Position numbers and translations under genes: made by a program. Positions 1 through 7,136 of a DNA stretch of 34,875 nucleotides are shown here, piece by piece; position 1 is the first letter of the stretch, and every line of letters begins with the position of its first letter. Below the pieces are notes generated by a model. That model saw nothing but the letters and a program-made list of their open reading frames with translations, was not told the DNA's origin and searched no databases. The DNA comes from Solobacterium sp. (GTDB lineage: Bacteria; Bacillota_I; Bacilli_A; Erysipelotrichales; Erysipelotrichaceae). The stretch lies in contig JAILCN010000026.1 of the NCBI GenBank assembly GCA_024680365.1, positions 1 to 34,875 on the forward strand, given 5' to 3'.

Positions 1-420
1 ATCCCGGAACCTGCAGAAGAACCGGAAACAGAAGCACCTGCTCCTGCGGAGCCGGAAGAAGTCCCGGAACCGGAAGAGAAAAAAGAACCAGCCAGATTCA
101 GGATCCTTCCTGAAGATCTGTTTGATGATCTTGAAGAAGAACCTGAACAACCAGAAGAGGCTGAAGAGCCAGAAGAACCTGCTGAAGAAGCAGAGAAGGA
201 GCCTGAAGTGACAGAGAAACCTGAAATGCCGGCAATGCCTGAAGAAACTGAAACTGTTGCGGAAACCGGTGAGAAACCGCACTGGATCCACGAAAAGATC
301 GAAGATGATTCCTATCTGGAAGGCTTCCGCTATGCCAGGGAATGCCGCTGCTCGGTCTGCGGATTTGAAGTGTCCTGGGAAAAGCCTGTCTGCCCGCGCT
401 GCCGTTCAAAGATGCAGTAA
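1..420 (+). CDS. Acidic Pro/Glu-rich protein with C-terminal zinc ribbon (3' part only)
   Basis: The frame is open from the first base of the window, so the N-terminus is missing; 139 codons are visible. Residues 1 to about 85 are almost entirely Glu, Pro and Ala (repeated EPE, EEPE, PEE), a low-complexity acidic linker. The last 50 residues form a compact domain ending in paired cysteines (CSVCG, then CPRC 17 residues on), the pattern of a four-cysteine zinc ribbon. A preceding ECRC adds one more possible ligand. Zinc-ribbon tails behind acidic linkers occur in many unrelated Bacillota proteins, so no function is assigned. It converges on the MATE gene; the hairpin between them favours minus-strand termination. 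Confidence 0.75.
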   Translation: MPEPAEEPETEAPAPAEPEEVPEPEEKKEPARFRILPEDLFDDLEEEPEQPEEAEEPEEPAEEAEKEPEVTEKPEMPAMPEETETVAETGEKPHWIHEKIEDDSYLEGFRYARECRCSVCGFEVSWEKPVCPRCRSKMQ

Positions 421-446
421 AAAAGACGCTTCAGAAGCGTCTTGCG
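416..446 (-). terminator. Rho-independent terminator of the MATE gene
   Basis: AAGACGCTTC (423-432) and GAAGCGTCTT (434-443) form a 10-bp inverted repeat around one A. Read on the minus strand, the stem is followed by a run of T (complement of the A-run 418-424). On the plus strand the trailing sequence is not T-rich, so it serves mainly the minus-strand gene that stops at 452. Confidence 0.8.
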
Positions 447-451
447 TAAAA

Positions 452-1810
452 CTATTCAACATTGAGACGGATGATCCAGTCCGTCTTTTTGATTTTCCAG
501 TAGCCCCAGATCGTTTTGATCAGATAATCTACACGCAGACTCAGATAGATAAAGAACGGATTGGCGTGCAGGACAAGCGCGGTGAAGAATCCGAGAGGGA
601 TATTCACGAGCCAGCAGGAGAGCAGGTCGATCCGGGTAAACGCTGCTGCCTGGCCGCCTCCTCTGAGGATGCCCTTGCACATGACCAGCTGCATGCATAA
701 GAAGAACACAGCGATGCTCGCGGAATACTTCAGGATGCCGGCAGTTTCGATCGCCTGCGGACTGACTTCAAAGAAGGATGTGATCACCGGTGCCAGAACC
801 TGCGTCAGAACAGCTCCGAAGATGCCGAGTACGAAGGCAATGTGGATCAGGTGATCGGAATAGAGGAGTGCCTGTTCCCTGTTTCCGGCCCCGATCGCGT
901 GACCGATGATGACGCTGGCACCCATGGAAATGCCGAACATGAACAGGGAAGAGATCGTCCAGATGTTGTGTACGATCGAATTGGCTGCGATATAGTACTC
1001 GCTGACGCGTCCGGTGATCATGGCGGCAGCTGAGACATTCAGGTTTCCGGTGACTTCTGTGATCAGGCTCGGCATACCCAGCCTGATGAAGTCGGAGCGC
1101 ATTTCCTTATCCATCTTCAGGAAGAGATCGGAAAAGCGGAAATGCAGCTTTTTGTCGATCATGAACATATACAGGAAGGAAATGATGAATTCCATCGTTC
1201 TTGCCATGACTGTGCCGACCGCTGCACCGGCTACGCCGAGTCTGGGCGCGCCGAGGTTTCCGAAGATAAACACCCAGTTGAAGAATACATTGGCGAAGCA
1301 GGCAAACAGCGAAGTGATCATGCCGAGGCGGTTGACGCCGGCGCTTCGCAGCAGAGTGACGATGATCTGACTGAAAGACTGAAACAGCAGACAGACGGAA
1401 AGAATGCGCAGATATGTGCCGCCGGTCTCAATGATGCCGGCATTGTTTGTATAGATCGAAGTGATCTGGGAAGGAAACAGGAAGGCCAGCGCAAAGAAGA
1501 CAATGTTGATCAGGACTGCAATGCGCAGACAGAAGGCGACCATGACTTTCACCTTGTCCGGACGTTTGTTGCCCCATGCCTGGGAACAGATGACCAGTGC
1601 CGCATTGCCAAGACCCATGAACACAGTCGCGTACAGATACGGAAACTGACTGCAGATATTGACGGAAGAAAGGGCAATGTCGCCGAGCTTTCCGACCATG
1701 ATCGTATCGATCAGGTTGACGAACATATTAATGACAGACTGCAGTGCAAGCGGCAGTGCGATGGCTGTCAGTTTAAAGAGAAACTCCCTGTCTCCGAAGT
1801 ATTTTTTCAT
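452..1810 (-). CDS. MATE family multidrug/organic cation efflux transporter
   Basis: 452 residues, the usual length for MATE (multi antimicrobial extrusion) proteins. The protein is hydrophobic with about 12 membrane segments. It opens with the typical N-terminal pattern (LPLALQSVINMFVNLIDTIMVGKLGD), has a GLGNAALVICSQ segment in the first half and the expected second MatE half (PSLITEVTGNLN, FGISMGASVIIGHAIGAGN). The family couples export of drugs or metabolites to Na+ or H+ influx; the substrate cannot be read from sequence. The ATG at 1810 is preceded by only a weak SD. It is divergent from the small ORF at 1975, and the gap carries two TTGG-N4-CCAA palindromes that could bind a shared regulator. 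Confidence 0.9.
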   Translation of the reverse strand: MKKYFGDREFLFKLTAIALPLALQSVINMFVNLIDTIMVGKLGDIALSSVNICSQFPYLYATVFMGLGNAALVICSQAWGNKRPDKVKVMVAFCLRIAVLINIVFFALAFLFPSQITSIYTNNAGIIETGGTYLRILSVCLLFQSFSQIIVTLLRSAGVNRLGMITSLFACFANVFFNWVFIFGNLGAPRLGVAGAAVGTVMARTMEFIISFLYMFMIDKKLHFRFSDLFLKMDKEMRSDFIRLGMPSLITEVTGNLNVSAAAMITGRVSEYYIAANSIVHNIWTISSLFMFGISMGASVIIGHAIGAGNREQALLYSDHLIHIAFVLGIFGAVLTQVLAPVITSFFEVSPQAIETAGILKYSASIAVFFLCMQLVMCKGILRGGGQAAAFTRIDLLSCWLVNIPLGFFTALVLHANPFFIYLSLRVDYLIKTIWGYWKIKKTDWIIRLNVE

Positions 1811-1882
1811 GCCTGTTTACCGTCCTGCCACTATCATAAATGAAAGAAGAATGAAAGAAAAACACAATGCACAATTTTTTAC

Positions 1883-1926
1883 TTGGAAAACCAACTTTTT
1901 TTAGAAGCAAAGTGTTGGATTTCCAA
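1883..1926. promoter_or_regulatory. Twin TTGG-N4-CCAA palindromes in a divergent promoter region
   Basis: TTGGAAAACCAA lies at 1883-1894 and TTGGATTTCCAA at 1915-1926, 32 bp apart start to start, about three helical turns. The second overlaps the putative -35 of the small ORF at 1975; the first lies upstream of the MATE start. This is a typical arrangement for a dimeric repressor or activator, but no regulator is known. Confidence 0.4.
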
Positions 1927-1946
1927 TCATTTCGGAATATTATAAT
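1915..1946 (+). promoter_or_regulatory. Promoter of the 35-codon ORF
   Basis: TTGGAT (1915-1920), a 17-bp spacer and TATTAT (1938-1943), overlapping a perfect TATAAT at 1941-1946. Transcription would start around 1950-1953, followed by a GGAGG SD at 1961-1965. Confidence 0.55.
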
Positions 1947-1974
1947 TGATGGGGATGTAAGGGAGGCAGTTTTT

Positions 1975-2082
1975 ATGGATGAGAGAAGCGGCACAGAACG
2001 GCAGATGCATGACAATTCAGGAAATGCTTCACCGCTTTCAGACGAGGAACTGACTGAGGTCATTGTTGAGATCAGGTTCTGA
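1975..2082 (+). CDS. Small acidic protein of 35 residues, unknown function
   Basis: The ORF begins MDERSGTERQ and ends LSDEELTEVIVEIRF. It is supported as a gene by its setting: a TATAAT promoter box at 1941-1946, a GGAGG SD nine bases before the ATG, and a strong terminator at 2097-2123 immediately after the stop, so it forms a complete transcription unit. It has no membrane segment or cysteine. The LSDEEL stretch resembles leader peptides of ribosomally made peptides, but there is no Gly-Gly and almost nothing follows, so that identity is not claimed. It is divergent from the MATE exporter and shares its regulatory gap. Confidence 0.55.
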   Translation: MDERSGTERQMHDNSGNASPLSDEELTEVIVEIRF

Positions 2083-2096
2083 AAGATAATTCTGAG

Positions 2097-2123
2097 CTGC
2101 TGTTGTTACAGCAGTTTTGTTTT
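2097..2123 (+). terminator. Rho-independent terminator after the small ORF
   Basis: CTGCTGT (2097-2103), loop TGTT and ACAGCAG (2108-2114) form a 7-bp stem followed by TTTTGTTTT. Confidence 0.75.
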
Positions 2124-2152
2124 GCGGCTTTTGATCAGAAACGGAGGCTTGT

Positions 2153-2299
2153 ATGATTTGCAGAAAATGCGGACGTTCCATTCCGGAACGGGCGGAGAAA
2201 TGCCCGTATTGCGGTACCAGGACAAAAAAAGGGTGGTCAAAGGAAGGCGAAAAGCTGATCTCGCCGATCACATCAATATTCAAAAAGAAGAGGAAATGA
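2153..2299 (+). CDS. Small zinc-ribbon protein (48 residues)
   Basis: It starts MICRKCGRSIPE and continues AEKCPYCGT, two CxxC knuckles 12 residues apart. This is the standard four-cysteine zinc ribbon of the small zinc-ribbon families, with a basic tail (FKKKRK). GGAGG at 2143-2147 lies five bases before the ATG. The stop is three bases before the HAD phosphatase start, and the phosphatase SD (GAGGAA) lies inside the last codons, so the two are translationally coupled. No separate promoter is visible after the terminator at 2097-2123, so expression may come from readthrough. The biochemical role is unknown. Confidence 0.7.
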   Translation: MICRKCGRSIPERAEKCPYCGTRTKKGWSKEGEKLISPITSIFKKKRK

Positions 2300-2302
2300 T
2301 CC

Positions 2303-3100
2303 ATGAAAGAAACGATCAGGCTGATCATGGCAGATGTTGACGGCACACTGCTCACCGACGAGAAGAAAATCACACTCAGGACAAGAGATGCCATTGCTTC
2401 TCTTGCGGCCAAAGGCATCCGGTTCGGCATCGCGACCGGCCGCTCTCCGTACGCAGTGCGCATGCTTGTGCATGACTGGGGCATCGCTGACTGCACTGAT
2501 CTGATCCTCGGCTTCAACGGCGGGGCTGTCTATGACACCGCGACCGGTGAGATGCAGGAGTTCTATCCGCTTTCCAGAGAGGGCAGGGAAGCCCTGATGG
2601 AAGATCTGAAAGGATTTGCCTGTGCGTTCGGCGTTTATGATCGTGAAGAATACCATGCGACAGTACGTGATGCGATAACAGAACGGACAGCCAATATGAA
2701 TCATTTCACGTTTGTGGAAGATGATCTGAAGCATTACGATACCGTCAACAAGGTGCTTGTGACGGCTGTGCCGGAAGAGATCGGCCGGATCCTGGCATAC
2801 TACAGCAGCCGGGAAAAACCGGAACTCTACGCTGTCAGCCAGAGCGGCAAAGACAGGCTGGAAGTCGTGAATCCCGAGCTGACGAAGTCAAAGGGAATGG
2901 CGATCCTGTGCCGGCAGCTGGGTCTCAGCAATGAAAATGTCCTGACCTTCGGGGATATGATGAATGACTATGAGATGATCCGCGACTATGTCGGTGTGGC
3001 GATGGGAAACGCGGATGAGCCGGTCAAAGAGGCAGCCCGCTATGTGACGGCGTCCAACAACGAAGACGGCATAGGCGTATTTATCGAAGAAAATCTGTGA
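2303..3100 (+). CDS. Cof-type HAD-IIB sugar-phosphate phosphatase
   Basis: 265 residues, normal for the family. The N-terminal motif DVDGTLL (residues 11-17) supplies the nucleophile and acid/base aspartates; the T in FGIATGRS is motif II; the lysine in LTKSKGMAI is motif III; GDMMNDYEM is motif IV. The type IIB cap occupies roughly residues 85-190. Family members dephosphorylate sugar phosphates, FMN or pyridoxal phosphate in the cytoplasm; the substrate cannot be deduced. It is co-translated with the zinc-ribbon protein and closed by a clear terminator. A second paralogue lies at 21627. Confidence 0.9.
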   Translation: MKETIRLIMADVDGTLLTDEKKITLRTRDAIASLAAKGIRFGIATGRSPYAVRMLVHDWGIADCTDLILGFNGGAVYDTATGEMQEFYPLSREGREALMEDLKGFACAFGVYDREEYHATVRDAITERTANMNHFTFVEDDLKHYDTVNKVLVTAVPEEIGRILAYYSSREKPELYAVSQSGKDRLEVVNPELTKSKGMAILCRQLGLSNENVLTFGDMMNDYEMIRDYVGVAMGNADEPVKEAARYVTASNNEDGIGVFIEENL

Positions 3101-3106
3101 TCTGTG

Positions 3107-3128
3107 AGGCATCCGCGGATGCCTTTTT
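3107..3128 (+). terminator. Rho-independent terminator after the HAD phosphatase
   Basis: AGGCATCC (3107-3114) pairs with GGATGCCT (3117-3124) across a two-base centre and runs into TTTTT. Confidence 0.85.
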
Positions 3129-3197
3129 CAGGTCCGGGAGACATGGTTGTTTTCGGGTTAAATACAAATGTGCATGATATGAAAACAAAGCAATTTG

Positions 3198-3211
3198 TGA
3201 AAATGTTTTCA
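3198..3211 (+). promoter_or_regulatory. cre-like palindrome (possible CcpA site) upstream of oppA
   Basis: TGAAAATGTTTTCA is an inverted repeat (TGAAAA/TTTTCA) and matches the Bacillus catabolite-responsive element consensus TGAAARCGYTTWCN at 13 of 14 positions; the central C is T. It lies about 65 bp upstream of the oppA -35. The presence of CcpA is inferred only from lineage. Confidence 0.45.
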
Positions 3212-3262
3212 TGTTGATTGAAAAATTCCACGAAAAAAATACAGAAATTTGTAAAGTTTTGC

Positions 3263-3290
3263 TTGAAAAGAAGAGTCCGTCTCTTATAAT
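3263..3290 (+). promoter_or_regulatory. SigA-type promoter of the opp operon
   Basis: TTGAAA (3263-3268), a 16-bp spacer and a perfect TATAAT (3285-3290). The start of transcription is expected near 3297, giving a leader of about 58 nt before the oppA ATG at 3355. Confidence 0.75.
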
Positions 3291-3308
3291 TGACTTATGT
3301 TTCCTAAG

Positions 3309-3337
3309 TGTTCACAAAATGTTCACAGGAAATGTTC
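3309..3337 (+). repeat. Tandem TGTTCACA boxes in the oppA leader
   Basis: TGTTCACA occurs at 3309-3316 and 3320-3327, with a partial copy (ATGTTCTG) from 3332. Spacing is 11-12 bases, one helical turn, just downstream of the transcription start. It could be an operator or a leader RNA element; no known regulator is assigned. Confidence 0.4.
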
Positions 3338-3354
3338 TGAAAAGGGAGGACAAT

Positions 3355-5028
3355 ATGAAATTCAAGAAATCCTTATGTGCACTGTTAGCTGCAGCGTTAC
3401 TGGCTGGCTGCAGCGGCGGAACACCAAGCGGTGGAAGCAGCGGAAGCGGCGGTTCCGGAGAACCTGCAGCTCCTAAGTCCATCACTGTCGCGATCACTGA
3501 TGACCTGAACACAATGGACCATCATGTCGCTACAGACGGACGTTCCTTCATCTTCCATTCACTCTGCATCGGCGGTCTCGCCGAACTCGACGCTGACGGA
3601 CAGCCTCAGCCTGACCTGGCTGAAAAGTGGGATGTCAGTGAAGACGGCAAAACCTACACATTCCATCTGAGAGACGGCATCAAGTGGTCCAACGGCGATC
3701 CTGTCACAGCAAACGACTTCGTTTACAGCTGGAGACGTCTGGTTGACCCTGCTCTCGCATCTGAATACAACTTCATTGTCAGCACGATCAACGTTACAAA
3801 CGCTGCAGCGTGCATCGACGGCTCCATGCCGCTCGACAAGCTCGGAGTTGAAGCAACAGACGATAAGACATTCGTTGTCCATCTGGATCTGCCCTGCGGA
3901 TTCCTGCTTGGTCTGATGGCTTTCCCGTCCTTCTTCCCTCTGAACCAGAAGTTCTTTGAAGCTCAGGGCGATCAGTACTCCCTGACGATCGACAACCTGC
4001 TCTTCTGCGGTCCGTACAAGATGACAACATGGCAGCCGGGTGCAGAATATGTCTTCACAAAGAACCCTGAATACTGGAATGCAGCAAACCAGGGCGACTA
4101 TGTTGACGAAGTTATCTTCAAGTTCGTTCCGGAAGCTCAGACAGCTGTTATGTCCTATAAGAACGGCGATGTTGATGTTGTTACTCTGACAAGTGAACTC
4201 GTTGAAGCAAACCAGAGCGATCCTGGCTACGTCTCCAGACTCCAGGGTTATGCATGGAGACTCAACCTCAACCAGAGCACATCCACGAAGGGTTTCGAAG
4301 GAAATACAAAGTTCCAGAACCTGAATCTCCGTAAGGCACTCGGCCTCTCCATCGACCGTGAAGCGATCGCAAAGGACGTTCTGAAAGACGGTTCCGTTGC
4401 TCTGGAAGGCTTCATCCCGAAGGAATTCGCTTATGGTCCGGATGGAACAGAATATCGTAAGGGCGTCGGCAACCTGCTGGCTTATGATGTAGCAGCTGCT
4501 GCTGAAGCATACGAACAGGCTAAGAAGGAACTCGGCGGCGACGTTACAGTTGAACTGCTGTATGAAGACTCCGAAGCTTCCAAGGCTGTCGCTGAAAACA
4601 TTCAGAGCATGTGGGTCAAGGCTCTGCCGGGAATCACAGTCAACCTCGCTTCCAAGACAAAGAAGGAAAGACTGGCTCTCATGAACAACCTCGAATATGA
4701 GATCGGTCTGACAAGATGGGGCCCGGACTATGCTGACCCTCAGACATATCTGGATCTGTTCAAGTCCAACCTGCCTGGATACAACAACTACTACTTCAAT
4801 GACGAATACGATGCATACCTCGACAAGGGCGAAACAGGCGCAGACGCTGCTGATGCAGCTGCACGCTGGGCTGACATGGTCGCTGCTGAAAAGATCATCG
4901 TTGAAGACTATGGCATCATCCCTGTTTACCAGAACGGCGGCGCGATGCTGATCAACCCGAAGGTCACAGGAATCGAATTCCACAGTGCCGGTGTTGACTC
5001 CTTCCGTCATGTGAAGAAAGCTGACTAA
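3355..5028 (+). CDS. oppA: Oligopeptide ABC transporter substrate-binding lipoprotein
   Basis: 557 residues. It starts at the ATG preceded by GGGAGGA (3344-3350). The N-terminus is a lipoprotein signal (MKFKKSLCALLAAALL) with lipobox LAGC, so the mature protein is anchored outside the membrane. A Gly/Ser linker follows. The SBP family 5 body shows its signature (AEKWDVSEDGKTYTFHLRDG, then KWSNGDPVTANDFVYSW) around residues 75-120, and the typical RKALGLSIDREAIAKDVL near residue 325. It captures peptides and hands them to OppBC. It has its own promoter, and the hairpin at 5058-5090 probably sets its level above that of the permease genes. The dipeptide homologue DppA is a less likely alternative. 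Confidence 0.92.
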   Translation: MKFKKSLCALLAAALLAGCSGGTPSGGSSGSGGSGEPAAPKSITVAITDDLNTMDHHVATDGRSFIFHSLCIGGLAELDADGQPQPDLAEKWDVSEDGKTYTFHLRDGIKWSNGDPVTANDFVYSWRRLVDPALASEYNFIVSTINVTNAAACIDGSMPLDKLGVEATDDKTFVVHLDLPCGFLLGLMAFPSFFPLNQKFFEAQGDQYSLTIDNLLFCGPYKMTTWQPGAEYVFTKNPEYWNAANQGDYVDEVIFKFVPEAQTAVMSYKNGDVDVVTLTSELVEANQSDPGYVSRLQGYAWRLNLNQSTSTKGFEGNTKFQNLNLRKALGLSIDREAIAKDVLKDGSVALEGFIPKEFAYGPDGTEYRKGVGNLLAYDVAAAAEAYEQAKKELGGDVTVELLYEDSEASKAVAENIQSMWVKALPGITVNLASKTKKERLALMNNLEYEIGLTRWGPDYADPQTYLDLFKSNLPGYNNYYFNDEYDAYLDKGETGADAADAAARWADMVAAEKIIVEDYGIIPVYQNGGAMLINPKVTGIEFHSAGVDSFRHVKKAD

Positions 5029-5057
5029 TTCTGTAACTTCTTAACTGAATGCAAACT

Positions 5058-5090
5058 ACGCAATAGAGCGGACCAACCGCTCTATTGCGT
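5058..5090 (+). terminator. Stable intercistronic hairpin between oppA and oppB
   Basis: ACGCAATAGAGCGG (5058-5071) and CCGCTCTATTGCGT (5077-5090) form a perfect 14-bp stem with loop ACCAA. Only TATTAT follows, not a full T-run, so it probably acts as a partial terminator or mRNA 3'-end stabiliser that raises oppA transcript over oppBCDF. Confidence 0.7.
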
Positions 5091-5144
5091 TATTATCAAT
5101 CTGCTTTGAACGCAAGTTCATCCCAAAAGAAAGGAAAACAGATC

Positions 5145-6077
5145 ATGAAAAAATACATCCTGAAGCGTGTATTGATCAGTCTGCTGACCCTGCTTGCCAT
5201 TCTTCTCGTACTTTTCCTTCTGCTGTCGTTCATGCCGGGTTCTCCGTTCAATGACGAAAAACTGACAGAAGCACAGAAAATTGCACTGTATGCGAAATAT
5301 GGACTGGATCAGCCGTTCTTTATACGATTTATCAAATACGTCATGGCTATGATGAAAGGCGACCTGGGTGTTTCCTATGTTATTAACAAGAACAAGCCGG
5401 TTGCTGAAATGCTGGCCGGACCGCTGGTTCTTTCGATCCGCATCGGTGCCAGAGGCATGCTGCTGGGTACTGCTGTAGGTCTGCTGCTGGGTATCGCGGC
5501 TGCTCTGAATCACAACAGCTGGGTCGACTCCCTCTGTTCCGTTGTTTCGATCGTCGGTGTCTCCGTTCCGTCCTATGTATTCGCGCTTCTGCTTGCGTAC
5601 TACGTGGGATTCAAGCTCGGATGGCTTCCGGTATTATACAGCTCCAAGGCTGTCGCCAAGAGTATGATCGGTCCGATGATCGCTCTTGCGATGAGCCCGA
5701 TGGCCAGCGTATCCCGTTTTACCCGTTCCGAAATGATCGATGTCCTGAATTCTGACTATGTGCAGCTTGTTCAGGCAAAAGGCGTCAGACAGAACAATCT
5801 GATCCTGCATCATGCCCTCCGCAACACCCTGATCCCGATCATCACGATCATGGGACCGATCCTCGTTAACCTGCTGACAGGTTCGATGGTCGTTGAAAAG
5901 GTATTCGGCGTTCCGGGCATCGGTACACTGATGGTCACCGCAATCGGTTCCAACGATTATAACGTTGTTATCATGTGCGCGTTCGTCTATTCGGCAATGT
6001 ACATTGTCATGATGCTGATCATTGATATCCTGTACGGCGTCATCGACCCGAGAATCCGTGTCGCAAAGGGGGACTGA
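5145..6077 (+). CDS. oppB: Oligopeptide ABC transporter permease, OppB type
   Basis: 310 residues, six predicted membrane segments. The first (KRVLISLLTLLAILLVLFLLLSFMPG) carries the usual OppB N-terminal pattern with MPGSPF just outside. The EAA loop that docks to the ATPases is seen as DYVQLVQAKGVRQNNLILHHALRN (about residues 203-226). The ATG at 5145 has AGAAAGGA nine bases upstream; an in-frame TTG further up lies inside the hairpin and is rejected. It forms the membrane pore with OppC. Confidence 0.92.
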   Translation: MKKYILKRVLISLLTLLAILLVLFLLLSFMPGSPFNDEKLTEAQKIALYAKYGLDQPFFIRFIKYVMAMMKGDLGVSYVINKNKPVAEMLAGPLVLSIRIGARGMLLGTAVGLLLGIAAALNHNSWVDSLCSVVSIVGVSVPSYVFALLLAYYVGFKLGWLPVLYSSKAVAKSMIGPMIALAMSPMASVSRFTRSEMIDVLNSDYVQLVQAKGVRQNNLILHHALRNTLIPIITIMGPILVNLLTGSMVVEKVFGVPGIGTLMVTAIGSNDYNVVIMCAFVYSAMYIVMMLIIDILYGVIDPRIRVAKGD

Positions 6078-6080
6078 CAA

Positions 6081-7124
6081 ATGAGTGAAATAACAAAGAA
6101 AACAGTTCCTGTTCTGACCGACGAGATCGTCGATGACTATTCGGCGGAAGATTTTGTCTTTGTCCAGCAGAACGAACGTCTGACCGACAAGGTCTATGAA
6201 GCGACATCCTATCTCAGAGATGTCTGGATCAATTTCTCCAAGAACAAAGGCGCTGTCGTCGGCATGATCATTATTTCCGTGATCATTCTCTTCGCGGTCG
6301 TCGGCCCGATGGTCTCCGGCTTCAGATATGATGACATCAATCTGGCGCACCAGAGCCTTCCGCCCCGTATTCCGGGACTGGAAAAGATCGGCCTGTTCAA
6401 TGGTTTTGAAAACGGTGTCAACGTCTATGAGAAGAAAGGCCTGATGGATGTATATTACTGGTTCGGAACAGACACCAACGGAAGAGACCTCTTCACCCGT
6501 GTCTGGGAAGGCACACGTATTTCCCTGAGCATCGCCCTGATCGCGGTCACTGTCGATATCATTATCGGCATGTCCTACGGTCTGATCTCCGGCTACTTCG
6601 GAGGCAAGGTCGATATGATCATGCAGAGAGCTGTCGAGATCCTCAACGGTATCCCGACCCTGATCCTGGTCACCCTGCTTGGCATGGTCCTGCCGCGAGG
6701 CATGACATCCATCATCGTTGCCCTGATGATCACCGGCTGGATCGGCATGTCGCGTATTTCACGCGCGGAAGTGCTGAAGCTGAAGGAATCTGAGTATATC
6801 CTGGCTTCCCGTACTCTCGGCGCGAAGAACTTCGCAATCATCTTCAAGGATATTCTTCCGAATATCTTCGGACAGCTGATCACAATGGCAATGTTCTCAG
6901 TACCGAGCGCGATCTTTACCGAAGCGTACCTGTCCTTCGTAGGTCTGGGTATTCCGGCACCGGCAGCTTCTCTTGGTACCCTGATCTCTGACGGATACAA
7001 GTCCATGACTGTGCATCCGTTCATGATCATCAGCGGTATCATCGTTCTGGCTCTGCTGATGCTCAGCTTCAACCTGTTCGCGGATGGTCTGCGTGACGCG
7101 TTTGACCCGAACCAGAAGCACTAA
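6081..7124 (+). CDS. oppC: Oligopeptide ABC transporter permease, OppC type
   Basis: 347 residues. A soluble N-terminus of about 50 residues precedes the first membrane span (GAVVGMIIISVIILFAVVGPMVSG), as in the OppC_N domain, followed by a periplasmic-side segment and the five-helix core. The motif WFGTDTNGRDLFTRVWEGTRISL is characteristic of OppC/DppC, and the EAA loop appears as ESEYILASRTLGAKNFAIIFKDILPN. It starts three bases after oppB, with GGGGG in the oppB tail as SD. It is the heterodimer partner of OppB. Confidence 0.92.
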   Translation: MSEITKKTVPVLTDEIVDDYSAEDFVFVQQNERLTDKVYEATSYLRDVWINFSKNKGAVVGMIIISVIILFAVVGPMVSGFRYDDINLAHQSLPPRIPGLEKIGLFNGFENGVNVYEKKGLMDVYYWFGTDTNGRDLFTRVWEGTRISLSIALIAVTVDIIIGMSYGLISGYFGGKVDMIMQRAVEILNGIPTLILVTLLGMVLPRGMTSIIVALMITGWIGMSRISRAEVLKLKESEYILASRTLGAKNFAIIFKDILPNIFGQLITMAMFSVPSAIFTEAYLSFVGLGIPAPAASLGTLISDGYKSMTVHPFMIISGIIVLALLMLSFNLFADGLRDAFDPNQKH

Positions 7125-7136
7125 GGAGGACGGAAC

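Noticed and set aside
1-200. Tandem repeats encoding Glu/Pro as a structured repeat array
   Set aside because: The units are irregular in length and sequence, consistent with an ordinary low-complexity acidic linker.
1975-2082. Bacteriocin or lanthipeptide precursor, suggested by LSDEEL
   Set aside because: There is no Gly-Gly or other leader cleavage site, no core peptide after it, and no modification enzyme nearby.
3211-3354. N-terminal extension of oppA from the ATG at 3211
   Set aside because: The true ATG at 3355 follows GGGAGGA and begins a lipoprotein signal; 3211 precedes the promoter.
3559-5010. 483-codon open frame antisense to oppA (and similarly long antisense frames at 6897-8288 and 13188-14777)
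   Set aside because: They mirror highly expressed genes whose codon choice avoids antisense stops, have no SD or promoter, and encode His/Asp/Arg-rich, family-less products.
5085-5144. TTG start giving a longer OppB
   Set aside because: It lies inside the 14-bp hairpin and lacks an SD, while ATG 5145 has both a good SD and the family's normal N-terminus.
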